Shown: positions 54,973-64,000 of the stretch, piece by piece
How the letters are laid out: each line of letters opens with the position of its first letter
Position numbering within the stretch: the stretch's first letter is position 1
DNA from: Gammaproteobacteria bacterium 28-57-27
Lineage (GTDB): Bacteria > Pseudomonadota > Gammaproteobacteria > Halothiobacillales > Halothiobacillaceae
NCBI GenBank assembly: GCA_002281735.1
Contig: NCGK01000014.1
Location: 1-64,000, forward strand
Direction: 5' to 3'
DNA: 64,000 nt
Program-made: the position numbers and the translations under genes
The notes under the pieces: model-generated
What the model was told of the DNA's origin: nothing
Databases searched by the model: none
Seen by the model: the letters and a program-made list of their open reading frames with translations, nothing else

Positions 54973-57547
54973 GATGATAGTCTCCCAAGGCTTGAAGGAT
55001 GGCGGGGTAATCAAAGTTTTCGACCAGGCGGATAAGGATTTTGTGCAAGCCCGTGTCGTATCCAGCCACACGCTTCAGCGCCGCCGTAATGTGCTCGCTT
55101 TCCAGGCTTTCCAGCGCCCCCCGGAGGTCTTCGCGCAGCTCCAAGGGTAGGACGGATAACATGTCTGCGCTCAAATTCACGCTCAGCACAGGCTCTTGCG
55201 CATCCGCATAGACAAAATGCACGCCCAGATGCTTAACCAGACAAGCATAGATTTCACCCACGCGATAGGGTTTGCGCACAAAGTCGTCCATGCCCGCATC
55301 CAGCAGTTCGGCGCGCTGCTCCTTGAACGCCGACGCCGTGACGGCAATGATTTTGACCTTGTCGCCACCGGGAAGCTTGCGAATCTGCCGAGTCGCTTCC
55401 ATACCGTCCATGATCGGCATCCGGCGATCCATCCAGATCAGCTGCGGATGCCAATCCTGGAATATGTCCACGCCCTGCAGACCGTTTTCCGCAACTTTGA
55501 AGGGTATTCCGACCGACTCCATCAGCCTGGAGAGCAAAAGCTGGTTATCGCGCTGATCCTCAACAATCAGTACACGCACCTCAGGTTGGCCGGGCGCAAG
55601 GCCGATGACTTCGCCTTGTGCTCGCTCGCTGACGTTGTTGATCTCGCGCGGGTCAGCCTCCCTGAGCGGCAGTTCAACCCTGAATGTACTGCCCCGCCCC
55701 AATGTGCTGTCCAGATGAATGCTTCCTCCCATGAGCTGCACAAACTGACGTGTAATGGTCAAGCCCAGCCCCGTGCCCTTGTTGACACCCAGCTCCCCCA
55801 ATTGCACGAAAGGCTCAAAAATGATCATTTTGTCCTCGTCGGACAACCCTCTCCCCGTATCCTCGATTTCGATCAACAAGTGGGAGAGTGCGTTGCGTTT
55901 GGTTCCCAGACGAATCGTCACGCCACCCTGCTCGGTAAACTTCACAGCATTGCCCAACAGATTGATCAGAACCTGCCGCAAGCGTGCCTCGTCGCCAATG
56001 ATGTAGCGCGGAAATCTCGACGACTGGTCGATCACGAGTTGCAATCCTTTTTCCTTGGCACGAATGTCCATCATGTCGGTAACATCGCGCACCATGGCAC
56101 CCAGATCGAAGGGTGTTTCTTCAAGCTGCACGCGCCCGGCCTCGATCTTGGCCATATCCAGCACATCGTTAATCAGGGTCAGTAGATGTTCGCCACTGCG
56201 GTTGATGATATCCAGGTTCTGCCTCTGGCTGTCCTGCAACTTGGCATCCTTGCGCATCAGACTGGAGAAACCAAGAATCGCATTCAGCGGCGTGCGTAAC
56301 TCATGGCTCATATTCGCCAGAAACACGCTTTTGGCCTGGTTGGCTGCCTCGGCGGCATTGCGCGCCAACACCAGCTCGGCGGTGCGCTGCTGCACCTGGT
56401 CTTCCAGATGATCCTTGTAGCGCAGCAGCTCATCTTCGTTGTGTTTGAGCTCGCTGATATCGGTCAGCATGGCAAAAGAACCCAGGTAGTGATGGGTCTC
56501 ATCCAGCGTCGGGTTGCATGAAACCAGCGTCCAAAGCACCGTGCCATCCTTGCGGCGAAAACGCTGTTCATAACGCTGGGGAGCAAGCTGACAGCGCGAG
56601 GCTGCTGCATCATGCGCGGATGTGGCATCCTCCGTGAATAAGAAATCACGCATGGGACGCCCCAGCATCGCCCCGTCCGCATACCCCAGCATATCTTCCA
56701 TGCGTGCATTAACATCCGTGGTCAGATTATCCGCACCCAGCACCCAGATACCTTCCGTTGCCGTATCCACAATGCGGCGGTACTTGGACTCGCTTTCGCG
56801 CAAGGTCTGCTGATTGGATTTGAGTGCATCCAGCATACGGTTGAAGCTATCGGCCAGGATGGTGACTTCGTCACTGTGACTGTCGATGATCGCGCGTGTG
56901 TCAAAGTTTCCAGCGCGCACCTTATCCGCCACTTCGACCAAGGATCCAATGCGCAAACCCAGCCGATTGGCGATCACCACCGCGGCAATGAAGGCCAAAA
57001 AACTGGCCAGCACAAAGACGAGACCGCGCAGGAAAACCTCCTGCATCTCGGCATTAATGCGCTCCCGTGTCAGGGCAATCCGAGCCCATGCGACATGATA
57101 TTGCCCAACCCGAATCGGTGCCGCGACATCAATGGCCAAGGCGTTATCGGCAAGCACCTGCATTTTGGAAGGTACGGTGTTGAGCCTGCGGCTCGTAGCA
57201 TCCGTCAGGTACTGCCCTACCTTGTCGGGATCACTGTGAGCCAGCACTTGCCCCGTAGACGAGATCACCATGGCGTAACTCATTTCAGGGTAAGCCGCGA
57301 ATGAGGAAATAACCTCCTGCAATCCGACCACGTCATTGGCCAAGACCCAAGAGCGCGAGCTGACCGCAAGCGCCTGCGCCAGCCCCTGAGCTGCGGACTC
57401 GCTTTTTGCGTAAAGACTCGCACGCTCAAACATGGCCATGTAAACGATAAAAACCGAAATCAGCACAAAAAAGCCGATCGAGAAAACACCGATGATCTGC
57501 CGCTTGAATGAACCCCTGGCAAGAGTGGTCAGATCAATATATTTCAT
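54962..57547 (-). CDS. Hybrid sensor histidine kinase (HAMP-PAS-HisKA-HATPase-REC)
   Basis: An 861-residue inner-membrane kinase. Helix 1 (about 19-38) and helix 2 (about 172-195) enclose a periplasmic sensor domain. HAMP covers about 195-250, PAS about 255-365. HisKA has His415 in FLANMSHELRTPLNAILGF. The HATPase has NLLGNAVKFTEQGGV and GTGLGLTI. A receiver follows with LIWMDRRMPIMDG. The last 90 residues may be a degenerate Hpt-like part. It overlaps the binding-lipoprotein gene by four bases, which suggests that the lipoprotein feeds its periplasmic sensor. Confidence 0.92.
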   Translation of the reverse strand: MKYIDLTTLARGSFKRQIIGVFSIGFFVLISVFIVYMAMFERASLYAKSESAAQGLAQALAVSSRSWVLANDVVGLQEVISSFAAYPEMSYAMVISSTGQVLAHSDPDKVGQYLTDATSRRLNTVPSKMQVLADNALAIDVAAPIRVGQYHVAWARIALTRERINAEMQEVFLRGLVFVLASFLAFIAAVVIANRLGLRIGSLVEVADKVRAGNFDTRAIIDSHSDEVTILADSFNRMLDALKSNQQTLRESESKYRRIVDTATEGIWVLGADNLTTDVNARMEDMLGYADGAMLGRPMRDFLFTEDATSAHDAAASRCQLAPQRYEQRFRRKDGTVLWTLVSCNPTLDETHHYLGSFAMLTDISELKHNEDELLRYKDHLEDQVQQRTAELVLARNAAEAANQAKSVFLANMSHELRTPLNAILGFSSLMRKDAKLQDSQRQNLDIINRSGEHLLTLINDVLDMAKIEAGRVQLEETPFDLGAMVRDVTDMMDIRAKEKGLQLVIDQSSRFPRYIIGDEARLRQVLINLLGNAVKFTEQGGVTIRLGTKRNALSHLLIEIEDTGRGLSDEDKMIIFEPFVQLGELGVNKGTGLGLTITRQFVQLMGGSIHLDSTLGRGSTFRVELPLREADPREINNVSERAQGEVIGLAPGQPEVRVLIVEDQRDNQLLLSRLMESVGIPFKVAENGLQGVDIFQDWHPQLIWMDRRMPIMDGMEATRQIRKLPGGDKVKIIAVTASAFKEQRAELLDAGMDDFVRKPYRVGEIYACLVKHLGVHFVYADAQEPVLSVNLSADMLSVLPLELREDLRGALESLESEHITAALKRVAGYDTGLHKILIRLVENFDYPAILQALGDYHHAG

Positions 57548-58452
57548 GGGGTAGGCTCATCCAGAGAGCGCACGCTTTCACTAAAAGCGCGCAAAAAATC
57601 TTCAATCACCTTATAGCGCTGGTCATCGGCCAGTTCAAAACGCGAAAGCTGTATGCGCGCCAGTATGGCCTTGCCCTCTTCCGTGGTATGCAGGCTATTC
57701 AGGGACTGAGCCACTTTTCGGGCTATTTCGACGGGCACATCATTTCTGGCCACCACACCATTATTGATAAGCGGCTCGGTAATCCACTTGGCCTCCAACT
57801 CGCTCGCCTTGTCGGGATATTCAACCTGAAACTTAAGCCAAGGGAGCAACCAAGTCGCACCTGCGGTCACATGACCGAGATACACGTTCATGATGGACGA
57901 CTCCTGCGATCCGACGTACAGATTCTCGATATCGCGCCCCACATCCAGGCCATGGGTGTAAAAAAAATATTGCGGCATCATGGTCGCCGCCAAAGCAGTG
58001 GACGCCGGATAAGATACTTTTTTCCCCTTCAAGTCGCTCACCTGCCGGATAGCGCTGTCACGCCTGACCAGAATCACACCGACAAACTTGTCGTCATCGC
58101 CCATTTTGGCAATCACATGGTAGCCATAACGCAGCGCGTTCAACGTCTGGTATGGATTCGGCAGGGCAAAATCAGGCTTTCCAGCGTAGAGCTTGGCCTC
58201 AAACTCTTCATAATTACGCGAAGCCTCCAAGCGAAACCTGACTTCTGGGATCGTTTGATTGAGGTAATCAATCAATGGGCCGTACATCTCAAATAGGCGC
58301 GCCGGGTTATGCAATGGATGGATAGCAAAAACATACTCCTGATTTTTCACCGGACCAGTGCTGGAATATTGTGGCTCAACGGCACCCGTCCCCTGGTCTT
58401 GCCCACACCCCACCAGCAGCAACACAATCAAACCAAACAGGTATTTCAGCAC
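57544..58452 (-). CDS. PhnD-type periplasmic binding lipoprotein
   Basis: A 302-residue phosphate/phosphite/phosphonate-type solute-binding protein. The signal peptide ends in the lipobox LLVGC. YVFAIHPLHNPARLFEMYGPLIDYL and the later VILVRRDSAIRQVSDLKGKKVSYPASTA are typical of the PhnD family. No transporter genes adjoin it. It starts an operon with the hybrid kinase and the HD-GYP regulator, so it probably acts as a ligand sensor rather than in uptake. The ligand is unknown. Confidence 0.88.
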   Translation of the reverse strand: MLKYLFGLIVLLLVGCGQDQGTGAVEPQYSSTGPVKNQEYVFAIHPLHNPARLFEMYGPLIDYLNQTIPEVRFRLEASRNYEEFEAKLYAGKPDFALPNPYQTLNALRYGYHVIAKMGDDDKFVGVILVRRDSAIRQVSDLKGKKVSYPASTALAATMMPQYFFYTHGLDVGRDIENLYVGSQESSIMNVYLGHVTAGATWLLPWLKFQVEYPDKASELEAKWITEPLINNGVVARNDVPVEIARKVAQSLNSLHTTEEGKAILARIQLSRFELADDQRYKVIEDFLRAFSESVRSLDEPTP

Positions 58453-58565
58453 GGCACGCCTCCTTCAAAACAAGTCACACCAACCCAAGCTGCTCATGCC
58501 ATGGATCAGTCTAGCAGGTGAAAAGAGGCTGTTAACATGGATGCTCGCTTATGCCTTGAATCACC

Positions 58566-58889
58566 ATGCAAACCTTATCTGATTTTTTAAGCTTCAAAGC
58601 CTTTATCAGCCCCAGCGTGCTGATGTTCTGCTACTACTTCGGCGCGCTTGGCGTGCCGCTCGTGGCAGCTGTCATGCTTGCGCTGGCACGACAAAAAGCC
58701 CGCGAACGCGGGCTGGTACTGGAAAAAGCGACGTTATGGGCAAGCTTGGCCACACAACAAAACATTGTTGTTGTGGCTACTCTGTTTGTACTGATGTTCC
58801 TGTGCATGGAAATCGGTTGGCGCATGATGTTTGAGTTCATGCTGGCCTATTTCCAGATGCGAGAGGCTCTGCTTGGCTTGAGTTATTGA
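58566..58889 (+). CDS. DUF4282-like small membrane protein
   Basis: A 107-residue protein with two membrane helices (about 17-40 and 66-84). The pattern FLSFKAFISPSVLMFCYYFGALGVP and the end WRMMFEFMLAYFQMREAL resemble DUF4282. Function is unknown. It is monocistronic, with its promoter region facing the divergent PhnD-type gene. Repeats fill the DNA after it. Confidence 0.65.
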   Translation: MQTLSDFLSFKAFISPSVLMFCYYFGALGVPLVAAVMLALARQKARERGLVLEKATLWASLATQQNIVVVATLFVLMFLCMEIGWRMMFEFMLAYFQMREALLGLSY

Positions 58890-59226
58890 TCCGGCACGAT
58901 TAATCCATGAAACCGTAGGGTGCGCCATGCGCACCGATTCGCTAAAAGGTGCGCATGGCGCACCCTACGACCCGGCGGACAATCACGGATAAAACTGGCC
59001 GGATCAATAAGGAGTGATTGTAGGGTGGATAAGCGTAGCGCATCCACCGGAGGGGGCATGGTGGATGCGCTACGCTTATCCACCATACGAGACACCTTAT
59101 TGATTCAGAACGAATTATTCACTAAAAATCGTTCGGGCTGAGTTTATCAAGGCCTGTTCTCATGCCCTTCGACCGGCTCAGGGCGAACGGAAACTGAAGA
59201 CATTTCCGCGCCGGAAATAACCCAGG
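58890..59226. repeat. Cluster of three different palindromic repeats
   Basis: No gene. GTAGGGTGCGCCATGCGCACC palindrome at 58914-58969. A perfect 25-bp inverted repeat starting GGTGGATAAGCGTAGCGC at 59024-59084. A CGTTCGGGCTGAG/CTCAGGGCGAACG palindrome at 59130-59190. TTATTGATCCGG-type tags lie between them, as they do at 16808 and 26947. Confidence 0.75.
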
Positions 59227-60039
59227 CTACGGCAGGTAGAAAGACGTATCCATGCCTTCCAGCATGGCGAGCGCCTCGGCATACAATGCGGGGGTGGCTG
59301 CCGCCATGACATCGCGCGTATCTAACAGCGGGCTGTTGCCTTGCAGGTCGGTAAATACACCGCCTGCTTCGCGCACGATCACGCACAAGGCGGCAATGTC
59401 GAGGATGTTGACGTCGGATTCAATCACCAGATCAATGCGCCCCGAGGCGAGTAGATGGTAGTGCAGGAAATCACCGTAGCCACGCGTGCGGTTGACGGTC
59501 TGGCAAATCTGGCCAAAACCCGCCCAATGCGTGGATTGGGCCAGGCTTTTGATATTGCCGGCCGAGAGTGCGGCCTGGCCGAGGGTGTCGATGCTGCTGA
59601 CATGCATCGGCTTGCCGTTAAGGAATGCGCCCTGCCCCCGCGCCGCCCAGGCCATTTCGCCGCCATTGAACATCGGCGCATTGGATACGCCCACAATCAG
59701 CTCGTCGCCGTGCATCAGGGCAATTTGGGTGGAGAACATGGGGTATTGGCGCACAAAGGCTTTGGTGCCGTCGATGGGGTCGACCAACCAGGTGTATTCG
59801 GATGATTTATCGCTTTTGCCTGTTTCTTCGCCGTAAAAGCCGTGTTCCGGAAACGCAGCTTGCAGCACCGCCTTGATGGCGTGCTCGGTTTCGACATCGG
59901 CTACAGTAACCGGGGTGAGGTCTTCTTTGATTTGAACTTGAATGTTTTTTTCGTAGTAGTGCCGAATCACGGCCTCGCCTGCCTTGGCGGCCTCGATAGC
60001 GGTTTTTAGTGCTGATTCAAGGAATGAATTGTGTTGCAT
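59227..60039 (-). CDS. Inositol monophosphatase family phosphatase (HisN/CysQ-like)
   Basis: A 270-residue Mg-dependent sugar-phosphate phosphatase. Metal ligands are seen in GEETG (near 71), WLVDPIDGTKAFVRQYPMF (near 83-101) and the C-terminal DVNILDIAALCVIVREAGG. The DGTKAFVRQ pattern and size fit the histidinol-phosphatase-like (HisN) branch better than SuhB, but CysQ or inositol phosphatase cannot be excluded. It is divergent from a small unknown gene. Confidence 0.85.
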   Translation of the reverse strand: MQHNSFLESALKTAIEAAKAGEAVIRHYYEKNIQVQIKEDLTPVTVADVETEHAIKAVLQAAFPEHGFYGEETGKSDKSSEYTWLVDPIDGTKAFVRQYPMFSTQIALMHGDELIVGVSNAPMFNGGEMAWAARGQGAFLNGKPMHVSSIDTLGQAALSAGNIKSLAQSTHWAGFGQICQTVNRTRGYGDFLHYHLLASGRIDLVIESDVNILDIAALCVIVREAGGVFTDLQGNSPLLDTRDVMAAATPALYAEALAMLEGMDTSFYLP

Positions 60040-60108
60040 AATCGGCCTGCCTTTAGATGAGTAGTTGATGATGGGTGATTGAACTTAACTTAAGACGAGG
60101 AGTTGAAC

Positions 60109-60318
60109 ATGTACCTGAAAGACAATACAAGCAGTGATGCCGTAGAGATTCTGGATATTGACGGTCTGATTAATCCAAGCCACAGCGAGGTTTCGGCGCG
60201 TCGACATGCAGGCGAAGAACTGCAAGAACCCGAAAACTTTAGCAAGAGCACGTTGAGCTTTCTATCTGGCGAACCTCTGCCGCGCTGCTGGCTGGATGCG
60301 CACTGGCACGCCATTTAA
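60109..60318 (+). CDS. Small hypothetical protein
   Basis: A 69-residue acidic, soluble protein (MYLKDNTSSDAVEILDIDGLINPSHSEV...). No family is recognised. GAGGAG six bases before the ATG supports translation. Its stop overlaps the stop of the convergent tatD by four bases. It could be a small regulatory or adaptor protein; nothing in the sequence decides. Confidence 0.6.
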   Translation: MYLKDNTSSDAVEILDIDGLINPSHSEVSARRHAGEELQEPENFSKSTLSFLSGEPLPRCWLDAHWHAI

Positions 60319-61109
60319 AACTTGAACAGTCTGCGCGCATTATCCAGGGTGCGCGCAGCGGTTTCTTCCAGCGTCCAACCGCGCAAGGCGGCGAGTTGTT
60401 CGGCCACATGGCGCACATATAGCGGGATGTTCGGCTTGCCGCGCTGCGGTACGGGCGCAAGATAGGGTGAGTCGGTTTCGATCAGCAGACGGTCGGCGGG
60501 AATCTGCTTGGCCACTTCGCGCAGTTCGGCAGCACTTTTGTAGGTCAAGACGCCGGAAAACGAGATGTAAAAGCCCAAATCCAGGGCGCGCTTGGCCGTT
60601 GCCCAGTCTTCAACAAAGCAGTGCATCACGCCGCCGCAATCGCGTGCTCCGGCATCTTCCAGCACGCGCAAGGTGTCTTCACGCGCTTCGCGGCTGTGGA
60701 TAATCAGCGGCTTTTGCAGTTGCCGGGCGGCTTCAATGTGGGTGCGGAAACGCTCAACCTGCCACGCGGCTCCCGCTTCGGTACGAAAATAATCCAGACC
60801 GGTTTCACCGATGGCTACCACGCGGGCATCGCGCCCTAATTCGAGCAGTTGTTCAAACAGTTTTTCCGCAGTGGGCGAAAGCTCAGGTTCTTCGTTGGGG
60901 TGCACGCCGACACTCAGCGCAATTTCCGGGTAGGGCGCAACCAGCGCACACATGGCAGGATAGCTTTCCAGATCAATGGCCACACACAGCATCCAGGCCA
61001 AATCAGCGCTACGCGCAGCCTGCATAAAGGCGGAAAAATCTCCACCCCAAGGGGCTAAGTCAATGCGGTCGAGATGGCAATGGGTGTCAACAAGCTGCAT
61101 GGCGGACAT
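60315..61109 (-). CDS. tatD: TatD family DNase
   Basis: A 264-residue metal-dependent TIM-barrel hydrolase. Metal ligands are visible in VDTHCHLDRID at residues 7-17, AIGETGLDYFRTE near 96, LIIHSREA near 134, VMHCFVED near 159 and LIETDSPYLAPVPQRGKPN near 209. TatD/YcfH proteins are 3'-5' DNases or D-aminoacyl-tRNA-type hydrolases. The start overlaps the pilZ stop. It is last in the mltG-tmk-holB-pilZ-tatD operon. Confidence 0.93.
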   Translation of the reverse strand: MSAMQLVDTHCHLDRIDLAPWGGDFSAFMQAARSADLAWMLCVAIDLESYPAMCALVAPYPEIALSVGVHPNEEPELSPTAEKLFEQLLELGRDARVVAIGETGLDYFRTEAGAAWQVERFRTHIEAARQLQKPLIIHSREAREDTLRVLEDAGARDCGGVMHCFVEDWATAKRALDLGFYISFSGVLTYKSAAELREVAKQIPADRLLIETDSPYLAPVPQRGKPNIPLYVRHVAEQLAALRGWTLEETAARTLDNARRLFKF

Positions 61110-61450
61110 TAAATCGTATAAGTGCGTTGTTCGCTATGCAGGCTACCGGCAAGGTAGTTTTCGATTTTGGCACGCGTCATGCCGTTATCGGCTTCAAGAA
61201 ATTGCACACCAACACCTGCTGGACGCCCGCCTTGTGCGCCTGCCGGAGTCATCCACACCACTTTGGCAGCAACGCGAGCCTTTTCCGGGTTGTTCATCAT
61301 GCTCAAGACCAGAAAAATATCCTGCCCCATGCGCAGACGGCTTTGTCCGGGCAGAAATATGCCGCCGTTTTTCAAAAAGGGCATATACGAGGCATACAAC
61401 GTCGCCTTGTCGGGAATATTGTGCTGCACAATGCCGGATGTTGTGGTCAT
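61109..61450 (-). CDS. pilZ: PilZ domain type IV pilus protein
   Basis: A 113-residue single PilZ domain. It lacks the RxxxR c-di-GMP motif and keeps the core LYASYMPFLKNGGIFLPG ... VVWMTPAGAQGGRPAGVGVQF. This is the pattern of true PilZ (Pseudomonas PA2960), which works with FimX and PilB in pilus assembly and does not itself bind c-di-GMP. Its place between holB and tatD is also the same. It overlaps both neighbours by a few bases. Confidence 0.9.
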   Translation of the reverse strand: MTTTSGIVQHNIPDKATLYASYMPFLKNGGIFLPGQSRLRMGQDIFLVLSMMNNPEKARVAAKVVWMTPAGAQGGRPAGVGVQFLEADNGMTRAKIENYLAGSLHSEQRTYTI

Positions 61451-62499
61451 GCGTGGCCTCCAAGACGTTGAAAACGGATCAAGAGCTCTTCAATCAGCAG
61501 CTCGCGATTCAGTGGATGATCGACCAGGCGGCTGGATTCAAGCAAGTAATCATACAAGCCAAACAGCTCGCGTGCATGCAGGCGTGCAGCCAGCGGCGCC
61601 AAAACGTCGGCATAATCTCGGTTGACCAGATTGATTTTCACTGCTTGATCGACCTGCCCTGCCCCATGCAGGCGGATAAGATCAACCAGCAAGAGACGGC
61701 TCCAATGCAGCAGCGTCGGCCACTCAGCTTTATCCTGACTTGCAGCCAGACTCAAGGGATTGCCCCCGGCGCGCAAAACATGCAGCACGGATTCCAGCCA
61801 GCGGCCGCGCCGTGCCAAGCGCTCCGGTTCGGCCAAGGCCAGCGCTGTCAGAGGCCGCCCTTCGGCCAGATCAAGCAAACGCACCGGATCTTCGCCCGCC
61901 AACTGGGGCTGCCGCGCCAACCAAGCCAAGGCCGTCACGCGCTCGGGTATCCCGACCTGCCAACGCTGGCAACGGCTACGAATAGTGATCGGCAGGCGTG
62001 CGGGCTGGGATGTCACCAAAATAATCAGTGTGCCTGCGGGCGGTTCTTCCAAGGTTTTGAGCAGACTGTTGGCGGCAGCGGCATTCATCACATCGGCAGG
62101 CTCAATCACACCGACCTTGCCATGCTGAAAGCTGCTGCTGAGATACAAGCCGGCACAAAATTCGCGCACCGCATCAACCTTGATGTCTTTGGCCTTGTTG
62201 TCTTTCTTGTCCTTACTCGCCTCGTCATCCTTGCTGTCTTTTTCCTTGGGCGTAAGCAGGCTGAAATCCGGGTGTGCCCCTGCCAAAAATGGCCGACACG
62301 CCGCGCATTGCCCGCAGGCCTGACCATCGTCCAAGGGACGATGACACAGTGTTGCCTGCGCCAAACGCATGGCCAACTGGCCTTGCCCCAAGCCCGGTTC
62401 ACCGCTGATAAGCAAGGCATGAGGCATACGCCCCTGACTGCGCAGCGCATGAAAGCGCGCAAACTCAGCATGCAGCCAAGGGTAAAGCGGGCTGTGCAT
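61447..62499 (-). CDS. holB: DNA polymerase III subunit delta'
   Basis: The clamp-loader delta' subunit. The 350-residue protein has the AAA-type nucleotide fold (ALLISGEPGLGQGQLAMRLA), a zinc-binding set CGQCAACRPF with an upstream Cys, and VIEPADVMNAAAANSLLKTLEEPP. A Lys/Asp-rich low-complexity insert (about residues 93-115) follows the zinc region and is absent from most relatives. The start at 62499 sits two bases after the tmk stop; a GTG at 62517 is possible. Confidence 0.93.
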   Translation of the reverse strand: MHSPLYPWLHAEFARFHALRSQGRMPHALLISGEPGLGQGQLAMRLAQATLCHRPLDDGQACGQCAACRPFLAGAHPDFSLLTPKEKDSKDDEASKDKKDNKAKDIKVDAVREFCAGLYLSSSFQHGKVGVIEPADVMNAAAANSLLKTLEEPPAGTLIILVTSQPARLPITIRSRCQRWQVGIPERVTALAWLARQPQLAGEDPVRLLDLAEGRPLTALALAEPERLARRGRWLESVLHVLRAGGNPLSLAASQDKAEWPTLLHWSRLLLVDLIRLHGAGQVDQAVKINLVNRDYADVLAPLAARLHARELFGLYDYLLESSRLVDHPLNRELLIEELLIRFQRLGGHA

Positions 62500-62501
62500 A
62501 T

Positions 62502-63146
<645 letters not shown>

Positions 63147-64000
63147 TTAGTTCTTTCCTGAAATGTATCGCCGCACGGCGCGATTATGCGCGTCCAGACT
63201 GTCCGAAAACACATGTCCGCCGCGCCCGTCTGCCACAAAATACAGCGCCGTGGTCTTTTCCGGGTGCAATACCGCCCGCAGCGCATCCTGCGACGGCAAG
63301 GCAATCGCGGTGGGCGGCAGACCGCTGCGCGTGTAGGTATTCCATGGCGTATCGCGCTCCAGATCACGGCGGCGCAAATTGCCATCGAACGTATGCCCTA
63401 GGCCATAAATCACCGTCGGGTCGGTTTGCAGCTTCATGCCCTTGCGCAGACGATTGATGAACACCCCGGCAATCTTGGCACGCTCGGCGGCAATGCCGCT
63501 TTCCTTTTCCACAATCGAGGCCAGAATCAGCGCCTGCTGCGGTGTTTGCAAGGGCAGCTCCGCATCACGCTCCGCCCAGAGCTGCGCCAAAGTTTGCTGC
63601 ATGGCCTCATGTGCGCGCTTGAGCACCGATAAATCGGTGTCGCCGCGCGTGAAAACATAGGTTTCCGGCATGAAATGCCCTTCGGCCTGCGCATCCTTAT
63701 CACCCAAGGCCGCCATCAAATCCTGCGCTGGCAAGGCGAAGCCCTCTTGCACCAAGGCCGGATGTTCCGCCAGTTCATCGCGCACCTGCTCCAGTGTCAT
63801 GCCCTCCACCAAGGTGACTTTGTGCTGAATGCCTTGCCCGCTGGACAACAGGCGCAGCAATGCGCTGGGAGTGATGCCCGCTTCAAGACGGTATTCGCCC
63901 GCGCGCAAACGTCCTGCATTGCCGTCCATGCGCGCCAGAACGCGCCAGCGCCAACGATCCAGTTCCGACCAGGTCAGCACCGGCGCCAGATCATCCAGCA
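63147..64000 (-). CDS. mltG: Endolytic murein transglycosylase, 5' end outside window
   Basis: MltG cuts nascent glycan strands and sets their length. About 284 residues are in view; the membrane helix and start lie beyond 64000. The YceG domain shows LVEGMTLEQVRDELAEHP, FMPETYVFTRGDTDLSVLKR, ILASIVEKESGIAAERAKIAGVFINRL with the catalytic Glu, and LQTDPTVIYGLG. Frames remain open to the window edge. Confidence 0.95.
   Translation of the reverse strand, partial: LDDLAPVLTWSELDRWRWRVLARMDGNAGRLRAGEYRLEAGITPSALLRLLSSGQGIQHKVTLVEGMTLEQVRDELAEHPALVQEGFALPAQDLMAALGDKDAQAEGHFMPETYVFTRGDTDLSVLKRAHEAMQQTLAQLWAERDAELPLQTPQQALILASIVEKESGIAAERAKIAGVFINRLRKGMKLQTDPTVIYGLGHTFDGNLRRRDLERDTPWNTYTRSGLPPTAIALPSQDALRAVLHPEKTTALYFVADGRGGHVFSDSLDAHNRAVRRYISGKN

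Noticed and set aside
58890-59226. CRISPR array from repeated palindromes
   Set aside because: The palindromes are of three unrelated kinds with no regular spacing or spacers.

Overview
The window looks like chromosome of a diazotrophic gamma- or betaproteobacterium of fairly high GC. Two observations favour this: a molybdenum nitrogenase cluster whose NifD and NifK residues keep the Azotobacter numbering, and the mltG-tmk-holB-pilZ-tatD gene order known from Pseudomonas-type genomes. I cannot name the species from sequence alone.

Layout. 1-10.5 kb is a nif region. nifHDK-nifT-ferredoxin runs on the minus strand behind a sigma54 promoter. The divergent draT follows on the plus strand, then two unrelated secreted proteins, then a SIR2-like gene plus nifF flavodoxin pair with its own sigma54 promoter and NifA site. 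10.6-19.6 kb is mostly housekeeping: tadA, a zinc-sensing diguanylate cyclase, comF, bioB, an ankyrin gene coupled to bioF, the initiator tRNA and ppsA.

19.6-27 kb is an accessory region. It begins right after ppsA with an AT-richer two-gene DUF262/HEPN cassette. It continues with a TfoX-like gene, a toxin-gene scrap, an alpha/beta hydrolase and a decayed second copy of the ppsA 3' end. It ends in a string of same-strand genes separated by integron attC-like sites, with no integrase in view: an ADP-ribosyltransferase-like protein, a membrane protein, a GFA/CENP-V protein, a GNAT and an L,D-transpeptidase. 27-31.6 kb holds a DUF5993/DsbB pair, small conserved genes, an orphan Phd antitoxin, a thiopurine methyltransferase and PhnA.

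32-39 kb is an acetate block: an acyl-CoA-synthetase/GNAT fusion, a double GNAT, pta and ackA. 39-43.4 kb holds a ferric iron ABC transporter (fbpA, fbpB, fbpC) with Fur-like sites, in which a foldback repeat separates divergent fbpB and fbpC. 43.6-53.5 kb carries a histone-deacetylase-like protein, glucan phosphorylase, tilS, accA and purL. Then come tRNA-Cys and tRNA-Leu and a three-gene signalling operon (phosphonate-type binding lipoprotein, hybrid kinase, HD-GYP regulator). The end holds an IMPase-family gene and tatD-pilZ-holB-tmk-mltG, with mltG cut by the window edge.

Intergenic DNA is rich in dispersed foldback repeats: a five-hairpin array, a MITE with inverted ends, a 200-bp foldback and several simple palindromes.
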